DNA of 64,000 nt from Sporosarcina gallistercoris (GTDB lineage: Bacteria > Bacillota > Bacilli > Bacillales_A > Planococcaceae): NCBI RefSeq assembly GCF_014836415.1, contig NZ_JACSQY010000003.1, positions 248,001 through 312,000 on the forward strand, in the 5' to 3' direction. Shown in pieces: positions 33,461 to 42,878 of the stretch. The position numbers and the translations under genes are program-made. The notes beneath the pieces are model-generated. The model had not been told where the DNA came from, made no database searches, and worked only from the letters and a program-made list of their open reading frames with translations. Positions within the stretch are counted from its first letter, which is position 1. Every line of letters starts with the position of its first letter.

Positions 33461-34267
33461 ATGAACGAATTATCAGATTTACCAATCGGCATCATCGACT
33501 CGGGAGTGGGCGGCCTTACAGTGATGGACGAGCTCCTGAGTCGCATGCCGAACGAACACTTTCTATACATAGGAGATGACGCTCGCTGCCCTTACGGCAA
33601 CCGGTCTCCCGAAGAAGTCGTCAAATTCACACACGAACTAATCAGTGCACTCAATGATTTTGGTGTGAAAATGGTGGTCATTGCTTGTAATACTGCGACC
33701 GCGTTTGCCTTGGAACACGTTCGATCACTGTTCGACTTTCCGATTATCGGTGTCATCGAACCAGGAGCTCGGACAGCTGTGGAAAAATCGAAGACAAAAC
33801 AGATTGTTGTTCTTGGGACAAGCGGGACTGTGAAGAGCCAGGCATATGACCAAGCAATTTTAGCGCTGGCGGCTGATGCGTCGATTCATGGACTCGCATG
33901 TCCTGAATTTGTTCCGATTGTGGAACGGGGCGTTTACAAGCTGGAGGAAGCGGATCGCGTTGTCGGAAAAACACTTGCGCCACTGGCTTCTAAGACGTTC
34001 GATGCTGTTATTCTAGGCTGTACGCATTTTCCGCTGTTATCACATTTCATCTACAAGCACTTACCTGCGGGAATTGAGCTCATCACATCGGGTTCGGCAA
34101 CAGCGGATACAGCAATCCGTATTTTGGATGAACTGCAGCTTCAACGTGTAGCTCTTGCCGACCAACAGTCTAAGTTCTATACGACCGGACATCCGGCCCA
34201 TTTTGAATTGATTGTTAAAGATTGGTTACATATAGAGGAGCCAGTAGTGGAGAAGCTCGTTCTTTAA
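33461..34267 (+). CDS. racE: Glutamate racemase
   Basis: The 268-residue enzyme makes D-glutamate for peptidoglycan (and for poly-gamma-glutamate where that is made). The two catalytic cysteines lie in IACNTATA and LGCTHFPLL; the N-terminal GIIDSGVGGLTV and the IGVIEPGARTA segments are family hallmarks. The ATG is two bases after the MarR stop with no strong binding site, which suggests translational coupling. gerM, which follows racE in B. subtilis, is missing here. Confidence 0.95.
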   Translation: MNELSDLPIGIIDSGVGGLTVMDELLSRMPNEHFLYIGDDARCPYGNRSPEEVVKFTHELISALNDFGVKMVVIACNTATAFALEHVRSLFDFPIIGVIEPGARTAVEKSKTKQIVVLGTSGTVKSQAYDQAILALAADASIHGLACPEFVPIVERGVYKLEEADRVVGKTLAPLASKTFDAVILGCTHFPLLSHFIYKHLPAGIELITSGSATADTAIRILDELQLQRVALADQQSKFYTTGHPAHFELIVKDWLHIEEPVVEKLVL

Positions 34268-34335
34268 AGTTCACCTGAATATGTAATTTGGACTTCAAAT
34301 GGAAGCTTTAAAGAGATTCCAACTAACAAAAACAC

Positions 34336-34364
34336 AAACCCGGCGAGATGGTTGCCGGGTTTTT
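34336..34364 (+). terminator. Terminator of ysmB-racE
   Basis: AAACCCGGC pairs with GCCGGGTTT around a nine-base loop, followed by TT. Confidence 0.88.
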
Positions 34365-34421
34365 GCATGCGTTCGAATGGTTATGTTAAAATGGAAGGAT
34401 GAACAGAAAGAGGGAATATAA

Positions 34422-35180
34422 ATGAGACATGATGGACGAGCGGTTGACGCACTAAGAGATGTGCAGATTGAAAAAGATTATTTACTTCATCCCGAGGGAT
34501 CAGTTCTGATTACGGTTGGGAATACAAAGGTGATTTGTACGGCTTCAGTGGAGGATCGAGTACCGCCATTTTTACGCGGAAGCGGAAAAGGCTGGGTTAC
34601 TGCGGAATATTCGATGCTTCCAAGAGCAACGGGCCAACGGACACAGCGTGAAGCAACGAAGGGGAAAATCGGTGGACGTACGATGGAAATCCAGCGTCTG
34701 ATCGGCAGAGCGCTGCGAGCAGTGATTGACTTGGAAGCACTTGGAGAACGTACCATTTGGATCGACTGCGATGTCATACAAGCAGATGGCGGCACGCGTA
34801 CGGCGTCGATTACAGGGGCGTTTGTTGCGATGGCACTTGCTACTGCAGGCATCGTTGAGCAGAAGAAATTGCCGAAGTTCCCGATAACTCAATACTTAGC
34901 TGCAACAAGTGTTGGTAAATCAGAACAAGACGAACTCATTCTGGATTTGGACTATATCGAAGATTCATCCGCAGCTGTTGACATGAACGTCGTCATGACA
35001 AGCTCAGGTGAGTTTGTGGAACTTCAAGGCACGGGAGAAGAGTCGACATTCACACGCAAAGAAATGAACGGTCTATTGGATCTCGCTGAAAATGGAATCC
35101 AGCAATTGATCGACCTGCAAAAACAAGCACTCGGACCAATTTGTGAACTGATTGAGTCAAAAGAGGAGGCTGCCCAATGA
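34422..35180 (+). CDS. rph: Ribonuclease PH
   Basis: The 252-residue phosphorolytic exoribonuclease trims tRNA 3' ends. The family core is seen in [39 protein letters not shown], the phosphate-binding [20 protein letters not shown] and the [19 protein letters not shown] block. The ATG follows AAAGAGGG. The stop overlaps the start of the next gene by four bases (ATGA), so the two are translationally coupled. Confidence 0.96.
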   Translation: MRHDGRAVDALRDVQIEKDYLLHPEGSVLITVGNTKVICTASVEDRVPPFLRGSGKGWVTAEYSMLPRATGQRTQREATKGKIGGRTMEIQRLIGRALRAVIDLEALGERTIWIDCDVIQADGGTRTASITGAFVAMALATAGIVEQKKLPKFPITQYLAATSVGKSEQDELILDLDYIEDSSAAVDMNVVMTSSGEFVELQGTGEESTFTRKEMNGLLDLAENGIQQLIDLQKQALGPICELIESKEEAAQ

Positions 35181-35791
35181 AACAAATTTTAGTGGCAACG
35201 AATAATAAAGGAAAAGTAAGAGATTTTGAAGAGCTGTTCAAGCCACATGGTATCGAAGTAATTTCTCTGAAAGATCTGGTCGAGCCAATTGAAGTCGAGG
35301 AAACAGGAACGACTTTCGAAGAGAATGCAATTCTTAAAGCAGAAGAAACTGCGAAGATCCTAGGAAAATGGGTCATCTCAGACGACAGTGGCCTCGAGAT
35401 AGATGCATTAAACGGAGAACCAGGTGTCTACTCAGCCCGATACGCAGGGGAACCGAAAGACGATGAGGCCAATATCGACAAAGCGTTACACGGCCTTAAA
35501 GACGTTCCTGAGGGCTCTAGAGATGCACGCTTCCGTTGCGTATTAGCTATAGCGGGCCCTGGAATCGAAACAAAAACGTTCTCAGGAAGCTGTGACGGAT
35601 CGATTCTTCTTGAACGTCACGGTGAAAACGGCTTCGGATACGATCCGATTTTCTACGTACCTTCAGAAGGAAAGTCAATGGCTGAATTGACACCAGCTGA
35701 AAAAGCTGCGATCTCTCACCGTGGAGTAGCGATGAGGAAATTCGAGAAAGAACTTCCGAATCTGATTGGCGAGGCGGGGATGAACGCATGA
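35177..35791 (+). CDS. rdgB: XTP/dITP diphosphatase (RdgB/HAM1, YsnA)
   Basis: The 204-residue house-cleaning pyrophosphatase removes dITP, dXTP and related nucleotides. Conserved blocks are [16 protein letters not shown], the [24 protein letters not shown] metal and nucleotide site, [10 protein letters not shown] and [10 protein letters not shown]. It overlaps rph at the 5' end and the phosphoesterase gene at the 3' end, each by ATGA. AGAGGAGG provides the binding site. Confidence 0.95.
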   Translation: MKQILVATNNKGKVRDFEELFKPHGIEVISLKDLVEPIEVEETGTTFEENAILKAEETAKILGKWVISDDSGLEIDALNGEPGVYSARYAGEPKDDEANIDKALHGLKDVPEGSRDARFRCVLAIAGPGIETKTFSGSCDGSILLERHGENGFGYDPIFYVPSEGKSMAELTPAEKAAISHRGVAMRKFEKELPNLIGEAGMNA

Positions 35792-36291
35792 AATTGATCG
35801 TAATGAGCGATTCCCATGGTGATTTGGAAACAATTGAAGCAATCCGCAGCCGGGAATCCGATGCAGATGCAGTTTTCCACTGTGGGGATAGCGAATTGGC
35901 GGTAGATGCGGAGATCCTGCAAGGCATGGAAATCGTCCAGGGCAACTGCGACTGGAACGCAGGGTTTCCTGAGTCAGTCGTTGCTGAAGTGGACGGTCAA
36001 AAAGTCTTGATGGTGCACGGTCACCAACATGGTGTGAAAGAATCTCTCATGCAGTTGAAATACGCTGCAGAGCAAGTGGGCGCAAGTATTGCCCTATTCG
36101 GTCACTCTCACCTATATGGAGCAGAACTGCAGGATGGCGTGCTCTACGTGAACCCAGGGAGTACATTACTTCCTAGAGGTGAACGAGTGGCAACATATGC
36201 AGTCATCGAGCAAGACGATTCCCTGAAGGTGACTTTCCGCAGTCCGGACAGTGGAGAAGCGGTAGAAAAAGTTATTTTCACAACAAGTTAA
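35788..36291 (+). CDS. ysnB: Metallophosphoesterase (YsnB/YfcE family)
   Basis: The 167-residue calcineurin-like phosphodiesterase has all metal-ligand motifs: [32 protein letters not shown] and the NPGS loop. The family hydrolyses phosphodiesters such as bis-pNPP; the natural substrate is unknown. It overlaps the dITPase gene by four bases. It is the last gene of the rph operon and the last one in conserved order. Confidence 0.92.
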   Translation: MKLIVMSDSHGDLETIEAIRSRESDADAVFHCGDSELAVDAEILQGMEIVQGNCDWNAGFPESVVAEVDGQKVLMVHGHQHGVKESLMQLKYAAEQVGASIALFGHSHLYGAELQDGVLYVNPGSTLLPRGERVATYAVIEQDDSLKVTFRSPDSGEAVEKVIFTTS

Positions 36292-36298
36292 AAACCTG

Positions 36299-36327
36299 TT
36301 GACTTTAATTCATTCTTTGCCTATAAT
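36299..36327 (+). promoter_or_regulatory. SigA promoter of tRNA-Arg
   Basis: TTGACT (36299-36304), exactly 17 bases, and a perfect TATAAT (36322-36327), about 40 bases before the mature tRNA. Confidence 0.85.
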
Positions 36328-36367
36328 AAAACCTGTCGTTCAAATCATTTATGAGTTTGACGCAGTT

Positions 36368-36441
<74 letters not shown>

Positions 36442-36478
36442 TTAAGAGGTTCAGATACAACAATTTACACTTAACGAG

Positions 36479-36520
36479 AAAACGTCAATCCCTTTAAAAA
36501 TTAGGGGTTGACGTTTTTTT
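36479..36520 (+). terminator. Terminator of tRNA-Arg
   Basis: AAAACGTCAATCCCT pairs with AGGGGTTGACGTTTT around a short A/T loop, ending in a T run. Confidence 0.92.
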
Positions 36521-37016
36521 GCTTATTGACGATAGGTTGAAAAAAGAGAGAAAATCAAATAGTGCTACACAAATACTACACATGTGCTTTGTCGAATCAG
36601 ATCTAGATTTCACTACCCCTTTCAAAATTAGCTTTGTTGTTATAATCCTGTCAGAAAGAACAATCAGGATGGTCAATATTAAAAATAGCAAACCAATGAC
36701 TACGAAACCAGAACATTATTTAGCGGCGCATTTCATTTTTGAAAAGGGCTTTTTGAATATTTCTTGATACTTTTATTGAAATACAAAAAATGTATTGTTC
36801 AGCGATTAATAATTATACAGAAAAATTACCAAAAATTACACCTATTTATAAAAAAGATGAAATGCTATATTGAATTACGTGAGCAATGAATACAATGTGT
36901 CATACTTATGCACGTGAAATCCTGTTCAAACTTTGCTTTAATTCTTATTTATTCTATGAGTTTTAAATTTTCATGAATGGCAACCCAGTAACACAAGGAA
37001 AGGATATGAAAAACAT
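36521..37016. other. AT-rich gap without a supported gene
   Basis: About 500 bases between the tRNA terminator and ardA. An ORF at 36519-36767 lacks a start signal and any family resemblance. The base composition is clearly more AT-rich than the core. No integrase, repeat or second copy of the tRNA 3' end was found here. Confidence 0.6.
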
Positions 37017-37523
37017 ATGTTGAATCTGTACACGGCAAATCTTGCAGAATGTACCGCGGGTAATTTGGAGGGTGAGTGGATTTCGCTTCCAACGGAGATA
37101 GAAACCATTGATGCTCATCTGAATGCAGTGTTAGGTGTCAATAAGGGAATAGTCATTCGTGATTATGAAAGTTCCTTACCGATTGAGGTCCGTGAAACCG
37201 ATGACATCTATGAGTTGAACCGTATCATGCAGTACCTTGCAGCGGTTGCAAAGACGGAAAGAGAAATCATTGCTTTGATAGCCAAAACTAAAGGACTGGA
37301 ATTGGCACAGGTGATACAGATACATCAGGATGGCGAGTATATGGCTTTCAACTGTCATAATTTGAAAGAACTTGGTCAATATCTCTACGATGAAGGTTTC
37401 CTATCCTATAAAATCCCTAAAGAAGTCGTGGATTTCGTTGATATGGAAAAACTCGCATCCGATTGGTTAAGTAAAGGTGAATTTGTAGATTTATCCAATA
37501 TTGGTTATTACATTACGTATTGA
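37017..37523 (+). CDS. ardA: ArdA-like antirestriction protein
   Basis: The 168-residue acidic protein fits the ArdA family: LYTANLAECTAGNLEGEWISLP at the N-terminus, the middle acidic IVIRDYESSLPIEV segment and a C-terminal LASDWLSKGEFVDLSNIGYYITY. ArdA mimics B-form DNA and blocks type I restriction-modification enzymes. It is typically carried by conjugative elements and phages. It stands alone 576 bases after tRNA-Arg, followed by a terminator, so it may be a relic of an element that entered at the tRNA. The family assignment is by pattern and would need a profile search. Confidence 0.7.
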   Translation: MLNLYTANLAECTAGNLEGEWISLPTEIETIDAHLNAVLGVNKGIVIRDYESSLPIEVRETDDIYELNRIMQYLAAVAKTEREIIALIAKTKGLELAQVIQIHQDGEYMAFNCHNLKELGQYLYDEGFLSYKIPKEVVDFVDMEKLASDWLSKGEFVDLSNIGYYITY

Positions 37524-37601
37524 AACTTTCCCATGACACTCATATAAGGCACTTATAATAGAACTATTAAAAATAAAAGTAATGAATACGCCCTGTAATA
37601 T

Positions 37602-37644
37602 AAGATGATTTGAAAGGTTATATCTTTCAAATCATCTTTTTTTT
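37602..37644 (+). terminator. Terminator after ardA
   Basis: AAGATGATTTGAAAG pairs perfectly with CTTTCAAATCATCTT, followed by a run of T, 79 bases after the ardA stop. Confidence 0.9.
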
Positions 37645-37809
37645 CCAAAAGTAGCGTCAAGTTATCCCATTTTAATTAGGATGAAAACTAATTGTTTTAG
37701 CTGTAAAAAAGAATACCAGCACGCCAATACACAGGTCTCTTGGTTTTGAGATACGCGAGTCGGACCCTGTATTTGCCGGGTTTTAGGCAGCAGTGATCGT
37801 GACCAACCA

Positions 37810-38775
37810 TCAATCGATATGCTCCACGCGCTCTTCACTCATTAACTCACTAACCGTGCCTAGTTTCATGCCTTTCTTTTTGGTTCCTTCAATGATTGTT
37901 TCCAGCCCGTCGGAAGTCGGTTGTGTGGGATGCATGAGGATCATCGAACCATTTTCAACTTTCGATAACACTCTAGTGACCATCTCAGTAGTATCCGGTT
38001 TTTTCCAATCTACCGTGTCCACCGTCCACAAAATCGTTTTCATCTTCAGATCATGTGCTACATCAATGGTCGTTTGATTGAAACTCCCACTTGGCGGAGC
38101 AAACCACTGCGGCTTTACACCGAGGGTCGCTTCAATAACCTCATTTGTTTTGGATAACTCAGTTACGGTCTCCTGACGAGAACGATTGGCGAGATTGGGA
38201 TGGCTGTATGCGTGGTTCCCGATTTCATGACCTTCCATACTGATCCTAGTGAGAATGTCCGGATTCCGTTTCACCCAACTGCCATCGAAGAAGAAAGTGG
38301 CTTTGACCTCCGCCTGCTTCAATGTGTTCAACATACTTGGAATGTACTCTTCACCCCAGGCAACGTTGATCAATAAGGCGGCCATCGGTTTTTCCGGATT
38401 GCCTTTATAAATAGGAGAGGGAGGAAGGTCGTCTAAATGTATTTTTGGCGGGACTTCTTTAAATACAAGATGATCCGTATTGAAATCATTTGAATCCAGC
38501 ATTTTCTGATATGATTTTTCAACATCGACAGTCAACCCGTTGTAACCAGGAATCGCTTTCCAAACCCGGTCAATCTTAGCGTCGATTGGCTTGACTTCAT
38601 AGTCCTTTGCGTAGGATTCGATTGCTTTGTGAGTAACATCCGATCCAACGTCCGATATTGAATGATTGGATATCGTCATCATTGTTTCTGTTAGTGTTGA
38701 GTTTTTTTGATTGCCTAGGATAATGACAGCGAAGCATGCGACTAGCACAAACACCAATAGAAGAAATCGTTTCAT
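37810..38775 (-). CDS. Polysaccharide deacetylase-like protein (YlxY type), exported
   Basis: The 321-residue protein has an N-terminal signal anchor (FLLLVFVLVACFAVIIL) and a NodB-like domain from about residue 130. The zinc histidines are kept in EGHEIGNHAYSHPNL, and KATFFFDGSW, PPSGSFNQ and SMILMHPTQPTSDGLETII follow the fold. Motif 1, normally TFDDG with the catalytic Asp, reads LLINVAWGEEY, so deacetylase activity is doubtful; this variant is typical of sporulation-associated YlxY. In B. subtilis ylxY lies next to pnpA, not here. The ATG at 38775 follows a GGGGGATC site. Confidence 0.8.
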   Translation of the reverse strand: MKRFLLLVFVLVACFAVIILGNQKNSTLTETMMTISNHSISDVGSDVTHKAIESYAKDYEVKPIDAKIDRVWKAIPGYNGLTVDVEKSYQKMLDSNDFNTDHLVFKEVPPKIHLDDLPPSPIYKGNPEKPMAALLINVAWGEEYIPSMLNTLKQAEVKATFFFDGSWVKRNPDILTRISMEGHEIGNHAYSHPNLANRSRQETVTELSKTNEVIEATLGVKPQWFAPPSGSFNQTTIDVAHDLKMKTILWTVDTVDWKKPDTTEMVTRVLSKVENGSMILMHPTQPTSDGLETIIEGTKKKGMKLGTVSELMSEERVEHID

Positions 38776-38872
38776 AAGATCCCCCTGTTTCGAAGTTGTA
38801 GTGACTCCATCATGGTGTGCCCTTAAATTGGTTATTCATGCAGGAAGTGAATGTGGGGGAATACGAAAAACA

Positions 38873-38912
38873 AAAAAACAGAGAAGCTTAAACTAAGCCG
38901 CTCTGCCTTTTT
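38873..38912. terminator. Terminator of the coiled-coil gene (may work both ways)
   Basis: CAGAG..GCTT and AAGC..CTCTG form a hairpin with T runs on both strands; it lies downstream of the minus-strand gene 38965-39477. Confidence 0.7.
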
Positions 38913-38964
38913 GAATTCGGACTAGTAGTAGGAAGAAAGTTACGTTCACAGTCACTGAAAGCCG

Positions 38965-39477
38965 TCATTGACGATTTTGCTTCGATTCACTTTCCAAACG
39001 ATGAAATTTCAACTCATGATCCGCAGTCTTATGGTTCACGTATGTGAAATCCGCTTCCATTCTCTTGAATCCTTCACGGGTCTCATTAAAACGCTGTGTC
39101 ATTTCTTGGCGCGTGCCTTGCTGACCGCTTTGAATCACTTGAAGAGCCGTCTTCGTTTCCGCACGGAACTCCTTCAGCTCCGTTTCCAACCCGCCTATGC
39201 GTTGGTTCATCCCGTCAAATCTCTTGTCCATGCCATCAAAGCGTTGACCGATGCTATCAAATTTTTGATTGATACCATCAAAGCGTTGATCGATACTATC
39301 AAATTTTTGGTCGATGCCATCAAAGCGTTGACCGATGCTATCAAATTTTTGATCGATACCTTCAAAGCGCTGATCGATGCTATCAAATCTTTGATCCATA
39401 CCTTCCAACTGTCTGTGGATAGGCTGAAGTGCGTCATCCAAGACGGATTTCAAAGTAGTGATTAACTCCTTATCCAT
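38965..39477 (-). CDS. Coiled-coil protein with seven-residue repeats
   Basis: The 170-residue soluble protein is dominated by about eleven heptads of the form QRFDSID / QKFDSIG (residues about 22-95), followed by a second helical segment (GLETELKEFRAETKTALQVI). The repeat makes a long parallel coiled coil. The DNA is correspondingly repetitive with a 21-bp period. Such Gln-Arg-Phe-Asp repeat proteins are widespread in Bacillota without assigned function. AGGAGGAGTACT precedes the ATG on the minus strand. It is divergent from the HNH gene. Confidence 0.75.
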   Translation of the reverse strand: MDKELITTLKSVLDDALQPIHRQLEGMDQRFDSIDQRFEGIDQKFDSIGQRFDGIDQKFDSIDQRFDGINQKFDSIGQRFDGMDKRFDGMNQRIGGLETELKEFRAETKTALQVIQSGQQGTRQEMTQRFNETREGFKRMEADFTYVNHKTADHELKFHRLESESKQNRQ

Positions 39478-39723
39478 AGTACTCCTCCTCTCGATTTGTT
39501 AGGTGTCTCATTTATGCATATAAAATCCATTAGTATCCATCCGAGTGTTTCCGATTAGTAGTACACTAAGAATACCACAGTTCGTGAATTATCTATATGT
39601 CGAACACCCGTTTAAACTGCGTATTTGCAGAAGAATCTTTATGACTAAAGGTGCAACTTTCACCATGAAACGCTATGATGAAAGCAGGGCAACATGCACC
39701 AGTTCGTAAAGGAGTGAAACCGT

Positions 39724-40644
39724 ATGCAAAGTTACATCGTCATGCAAGGACGTACATACCAGGAAGAGAAGGAATTGGGAATCCTTTGGTCACTTCAAAC
39801 CGACAGTGCCGGCAATCCCCAGCATTTCTGGGAACGGATGAAAGAAGTCAATGAAGGGGATCGGATCTTCCATTATGTGAAAGGGGATATCGTCGCTGTC
39901 AGTGTAGCGAAAAAAGGATATCGGGAAGAACGTAAGCCATCCACAATCGACCTGCCAGGCAATGAAAACGAAATAGGGTATCTAGTCGAGGCGGATTACT
40001 ATGAACTTGAAAAGCCATTGACAATCGTCGACTCTTTTAATGAAATCCTTCCTCTTCTGCCCATAAAGTACTCTCCGTTTCAAGAGAACGCCAACGGAAA
40101 CCAAGGCTATCTTTATCGGTGCAACGAAGAACTCACGATCAAGCTAGTGGAGCTGATCGGGGATCTGAATCGTTACGAAATCGATGATGAGCAATTGGAA
40201 TTTGTCATGGGAACCGTGCGACGAACGGAACACGATTTCCTTACCCCAATCCTAGATGAAACTGAAGCGGAAGCGAAAACGAAAGTGCGACTAGGGCGCC
40301 AGCGTTTCCGAAACGAACTGTTGCCGCTCTGGAACAGTAAATGTGCCCTCTGTGAAATCGAGTTACCTGAGCTACTTCAAGCAAGTTACGCGAAACCATG
40401 GAAAGACAGCACGAACAGCGAACGAGTGGATCCGAATAACGGGATCCTTCTTTGTCGCAACCATGACGCATTGTACAATCATGGATTGATTGCGTTTGAC
40501 GGCCAAGGAAAGATCCATATTTCAGCAAGCATGCCGGAAGAGGATTACGATAAGTATGGGCTGCATGGGAAGATGAGAGTGAATCGGACGGAGAAGAACA
40601 AGCCTTATTTGAAATGGCATAGGAAGCATATGTTTAAGGGGTGA
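39724..40644 (+). CDS. HNH endonuclease with N-terminal PUA/EVE-like domain
   Basis: The 306-residue protein has two parts. Residues 1-110 (YIVMQGRTYQEEKELGILWS, HFWERMKEVNEGDRIFHYVKGDIVAVSVAKKGY) look like an EVE/PUA-type domain, a fold that reads modified bases. Residues 195-270 form an HNH_2-like nuclease: RQRFRNELLPLWNSKCALC, LLQASYAKPWKD, NGILLCRNHDALYNHGLI. Reader plus HNH is the layout of modification-dependent (type IV) restriction enzymes. AAAGGAGTG precedes the ATG. The domain calls are from pattern; the reader function is inference. Confidence 0.72.
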   Translation: MQSYIVMQGRTYQEEKELGILWSLQTDSAGNPQHFWERMKEVNEGDRIFHYVKGDIVAVSVAKKGYREERKPSTIDLPGNENEIGYLVEADYYELEKPLTIVDSFNEILPLLPIKYSPFQENANGNQGYLYRCNEELTIKLVELIGDLNRYEIDDEQLEFVMGTVRRTEHDFLTPILDETEAEAKTKVRLGRQRFRNELLPLWNSKCALCEIELPELLQASYAKPWKDSTNSERVDPNNGILLCRNHDALYNHGLIAFDGQGKIHISASMPEEDYDKYGLHGKMRVNRTEKNKPYLKWHRKHMFKG

Positions 40645-40659
40645 ACGAATTTATAGCTT

Positions 40660-40701
40660 GTCCAGATCTGTTGAGTTTCCAAACCGGTCTGGACTTTTTT
40701 T
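40660..40701 (+). terminator. Terminator of the HNH gene (GTCCAGA family, copy 1)
   Basis: GTCCAGATCTGTT pairs with AACCGGTCTGGAC and is followed by seven T. Close copies occur at 54172, 57393 and 60709. Confidence 0.9.
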
Positions 40702-40755
40702 GATTAAAAACATCCGAGAATCAGACTCGCCATATTGTTGTCGAATTAACAAGTA

Positions 40756-40784
40756 TTGTGACAATTTAAGAATGCTGGTAAGAT
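40756..40784 (+). promoter_or_regulatory. Promoter of the DUF2075 nuclease-helicase gene
   Basis: TTGTGA (40756-40761), 17 bases, TAAGAT (40779-40784). The same boxes with the same spacing and surrounding bases recur at 60803-60831. Confidence 0.55.
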
Positions 40785-40823
40785 GTGGATAGAGATAGAA
40801 TCTTTCAGTAAGCTGGTGATTAA

Positions 40824-42749
40824 GTGATTATTTATGAGTCAACAAAAGAACAATTTGTCGGGGACGTCGTCAATGAGCTCCTTGTAGATCGTCTGTACAA
40901 TTCCTATCAAAAGAAAATTGGAAGGACGAGTAGATCTGAAATTCGTTCATGGGAAAACTCACTTCAGAAGATGTCCAATGTCATGCAAGACGAGGACATT
41001 CCGAAAGATGCAGCGGTTGCGATAGAATTCAATATCCCGAATACATCCAAACGAGTGGATTTCTTAATCGCAGGTAACGATGGTGAGCAAGATCATGTTG
41101 TAATTGTGGAATTGAAACAATGGGAAGAGGTGGAGAAAGTTCCAACTCGGGACGGTCTTGTCCGTACATATGTCGGAAAAGGAACGCGAGAGGTCGTTCA
41201 CCCATCCTATCAGGCTTGGTCGTATGCTGCGCTTATCGAAGACTTCAATGAGAACGTCCAGCAACAAGGAATCCAATTGAACCCGTGTGCGTACTTGCAT
41301 AACTACAGGAAGACAGAGGACGACCCTTTAACAGATGGTCACTATGCTCCTCATATGGAGAAAGCACCGGTTTTCGCAAAAGGGGAAATTCAAAAGTTAA
41401 GAGCGTTCATTAAAAAGTATATTCGTATTGGTGATCAAAACCGATTAATCTATCAGATTGAAAATGGAAGAATCCGTCCTTCGAAATCATTACAGGACAC
41501 GTTGAACAACATGCTGAAAGGTAACGATGAGTTCATCATGATCGATGAACAGAAAGTTTTCTATGAAGAAGCTTTTCACTTAGCGCTCAATAGTGTCCGG
41601 ACGAATACTAAACAAGTCATGATTGTAGAAGGTGGTCCTGGAACAGGGAAATCTGTTCTTGCCATTAACCTTCTCGTGAAATTGATTGACCAGGAGCTGG
41701 TGGCGATGTATGTTACGAAAAATTCCGCTCCACGTAATATCTATTCCACTAAGTTGAAAAAGGATTTTAAGAAATCTCATATCGACAATCTGTTCAAAAG
41801 CTCTGGCAGTTTCACAGAAGCGACGCTCAATGAATTTGACATTCTAATTGTTGATGAAGCGCATCGTTTAAACGAGAAATCGGGTATGTTCCGCAACAAA
41901 GGCGAGAATCAAGTGAAAGAATTGATCAAAGGCTCTCACTTCACAATCTTTTTTATTGATGAGCATCAAAAAGTGACATTGAGCGATATTGGAAGTACGG
42001 ATACTATTGAAAAATATGCCTCGGAATTTGGTGCAGAAGTCATCACTAGGAAATTGTTTTCCCAGTTCCGTTGTGATGGATCGGATGGTTACATCGCCTG
42101 GCTCGACGATGTGTTAGAAATCAGGTACACAGCGAATACGAACGACATGGGGATGGACTACGATTTTCGGATTTTTGACGATCCGAACAAGATGCTCGAG
42201 GAAATCGAAAAATTGAATGAGCAAAATAACAAATCCCGTATGATGGCAGGATATTGTTGGGAATGGCCGAAACCGAATCGTCTCGACGTCGAACACTTTG
42301 ATATCACTTTGCCAGAACACAACTTCGGCATTAGCTGGAACATCGAGAACACGTGGGCCATTGAAAATTCTTCAGTCCGAGAAGCAGGGTGTATCCATAC
42401 AGCACAAGGGCTGGAGTTCGATTACGTAGGTGTCATTATTGGTAATGATCTCCGAATGGAGAACGGCCAGCTTGTCACGGACTTTACGAAGCGAGCAAAG
42501 ACAGACCAGTCGCTAAAAGGTATCAAGAAACTTGCTAAAGAAGACCCGGAGAAAGCACAAGCACTGGCGGATCCGATTATCCGGAATACATATCGAACGC
42601 TGATGACTCGGGGTCAGAAGGGATGCTTTGTCTATTGTACAAATCCTGAACTGCAAGGGTATTTGAAAGAGCGTTTGGAGACAGTAACGATGTATCAGAG
42701 GAAGAGGGAAAAGGATTTGTATTTGGTTGATGAGGGTGAGGAGTATTGA
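40824..42749 (+). CDS. PD-(D/E)XK nuclease fused to DUF2075 P-loop helicase-like ATPase
   Basis: The 641-residue protein has an N-terminal nuclease-like region: KRVDFLIAG and HVVIVELKQW (residues about 77-100) give the Asp and Glu-x-Lys pattern. The DUF2075 P-loop domain has Walker A VEGGPGTGKSVLAINLL (about 268-284) and Walker B FDILIVDEAHRL (about 337-348). An Arg-rich LFSQFRCDGSDGYIAWLDDVL follows, then a C-terminal helicase motif region HTAQGLEFDYVGVIIG and YRTLMTRGQKGCFVYC. Proteins of this type occur in phage-defence and mobile regions. The start is GTG after AAGCTGGTGA. The HNH gene lies directly upstream but ends in its own terminator. Confidence 0.8.
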   Translation: MIIYESTKEQFVGDVVNELLVDRLYNSYQKKIGRTSRSEIRSWENSLQKMSNVMQDEDIPKDAAVAIEFNIPNTSKRVDFLIAGNDGEQDHVVIVELKQWEEVEKVPTRDGLVRTYVGKGTREVVHPSYQAWSYAALIEDFNENVQQQGIQLNPCAYLHNYRKTEDDPLTDGHYAPHMEKAPVFAKGEIQKLRAFIKKYIRIGDQNRLIYQIENGRIRPSKSLQDTLNNMLKGNDEFIMIDEQKVFYEEAFHLALNSVRTNTKQVMIVEGGPGTGKSVLAINLLVKLIDQELVAMYVTKNSAPRNIYSTKLKKDFKKSHIDNLFKSSGSFTEATLNEFDILIVDEAHRLNEKSGMFRNKGENQVKELIKGSHFTIFFIDEHQKVTLSDIGSTDTIEKYASEFGAEVITRKLFSQFRCDGSDGYIAWLDDVLEIRYTANTNDMGMDYDFRIFDDPNKMLEEIEKLNEQNNKSRMMAGYCWEWPKPNRLDVEHFDITLPEHNFGISWNIENTWAIENSSVREAGCIHTAQGLEFDYVGVIIGNDLRMENGQLVTDFTKRAKTDQSLKGIKKLAKEDPEKAQALADPIIRNTYRTLMTRGQKGCFVYCTNPELQGYLKERLETVTMYQRKREKDLYLVDEGEEY

Positions 42750-42878
42750 AGCTCAAAATTACTTGGAACGACGACTGTGTAAAAATATCATAAATGGTTG
42801 AACAAACACGATCGGAATTACAACAGAAATAACAGCTAACGGATAAAATACAAGTGAAAAATAGGAGTGTCTAGTTAA

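Noticed and set aside
36519..36767. 82-residue ORF after the tRNA terminator
   Set aside because: No start signal, AT-rich low-complexity translation and no family pattern.
38968..39465. 165-residue plus-strand ORF opposite the coiled-coil gene
   Set aside because: It is the mirror frame of a 21-bp repetitive coding sequence; the minus strand has the ribosome binding site and a sensible heptad protein.
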